A DNA stretch of 5,767 bases from an uncultured Eubacteriales bacterium. Lineage in GTDB: Bacteria; Bacillota; Clostridia; Oscillospirales; Acutalibacteraceae. The stretch covers positions 1-5,767 of the forward strand of contig ONNU01000359.1 in assembly GCA_900319255.1 (NCBI GenBank). Reading direction: 5' to 3'. Below, in pieces: positions 5,699 to 5,767 of this stretch. The notes under the pieces are model-generated. The model saw only the letters and a list, made by a program, of their open reading frames with translations, did not search any database and had not been told where the DNA came from. The translations under genes and the position numbers were made by a program. How positions within the stretch are numbered: position 1 is the stretch's first letter; every line of letters begins with the position of its first letter.

Positions 5699-5746
5699 CA
5701 AAAGGTGGAAACCACAAGGGGTGTCCCCCCCGTTTTCCCCCTTTTG
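5699..5746. repeat. Second terminator-like hairpin related to the one at 363-410
   Basis: CAAAAGGTGGAAACC (5699-5713) pairs with GTTTTCCCCCTTTTG (5732-5746) at 13 of 15 positions. GGAAACC-x-CAAGGGG and TGTCCC are shared, in the same order and orientation, with the hairpin at 363-410. It is probably another member of a dispersed terminator-like family in this genome. The right arm lies in a stretch of C and T homopolymers that may contain sequencing errors, and its two mismatches are there. Confidence 0.5.
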
Positions 5747-5767
5747 CAATCCCCTTTCCTTAACCCC

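Overview
The window looks like chromosomal DNA from a Gram-positive, low-to-mid GC Firmicute, most likely a Ruminococcus-like Clostridium (Oscillospiraceae). The reasons are strong AGGAG-type ribosome binding sites and the gene order rbfA - DHH phosphoesterase (nrnA) - truB - ribF, which is typical of Clostridia. The genus is inferred from general resemblance and was not tested by a search.

Layout. Positions 1-167 (+) hold the 3' end of a YhcG/DUF1016-type (PDDEXK nuclease domain) gene cut by the window edge. A 267-base AT-rich gap follows, ending in a strong two-sided hairpin terminator at 363-410. All remaining genes are on the minus strand and are transcribed from right to left: an unrecognised soluble protein of 166 aa (5473-4973), rbfA (4930-4532), nrnA (4551-3592), truB (3595-2684), a 66-aa single-pass membrane protein (2628-2428), ribF (2324-1398), and a 287-aa protein with two membrane segments and a helical, TPR-like C-terminal region (1298-435). 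The 363-410 hairpin lies 24 bases beyond this last gene and serves both converging transcription units. A promoter with an extended -10 lies just ahead of the first gene, at 5505-5537.

How the genes work together. RbfA matures the 30S subunit, TruB makes pseudouridine 55 in tRNA, NrnA degrades very short RNAs and pAp, and RibF makes FMN and FAD. The first three form a tightly packed RNA-maturation block with overlapping coding ends. The last three genes are spaced more loosely, with hairpins at 2361-2407 and 1345-1385 that may uncouple expression of ribF and of the final gene. In many Firmicutes infB lies just upstream of rbfA. Here that place is taken by an uncharacterised gene with its own promoter.

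The right edge (5514-5767) has no convincing gene. It holds an imperfect inverted repeat and a second hairpin related in sequence to the 363-410 terminator. The last ~45 bases are rich in C and T homopolymers and may be poor-quality contig-end sequence. I found no tRNA, rRNA, CRISPR array, insertion sequence or clear new multi-gene system. The most novel items are the three unrecognised genes built into or around this housekeeping operon, and the shared hairpin family.
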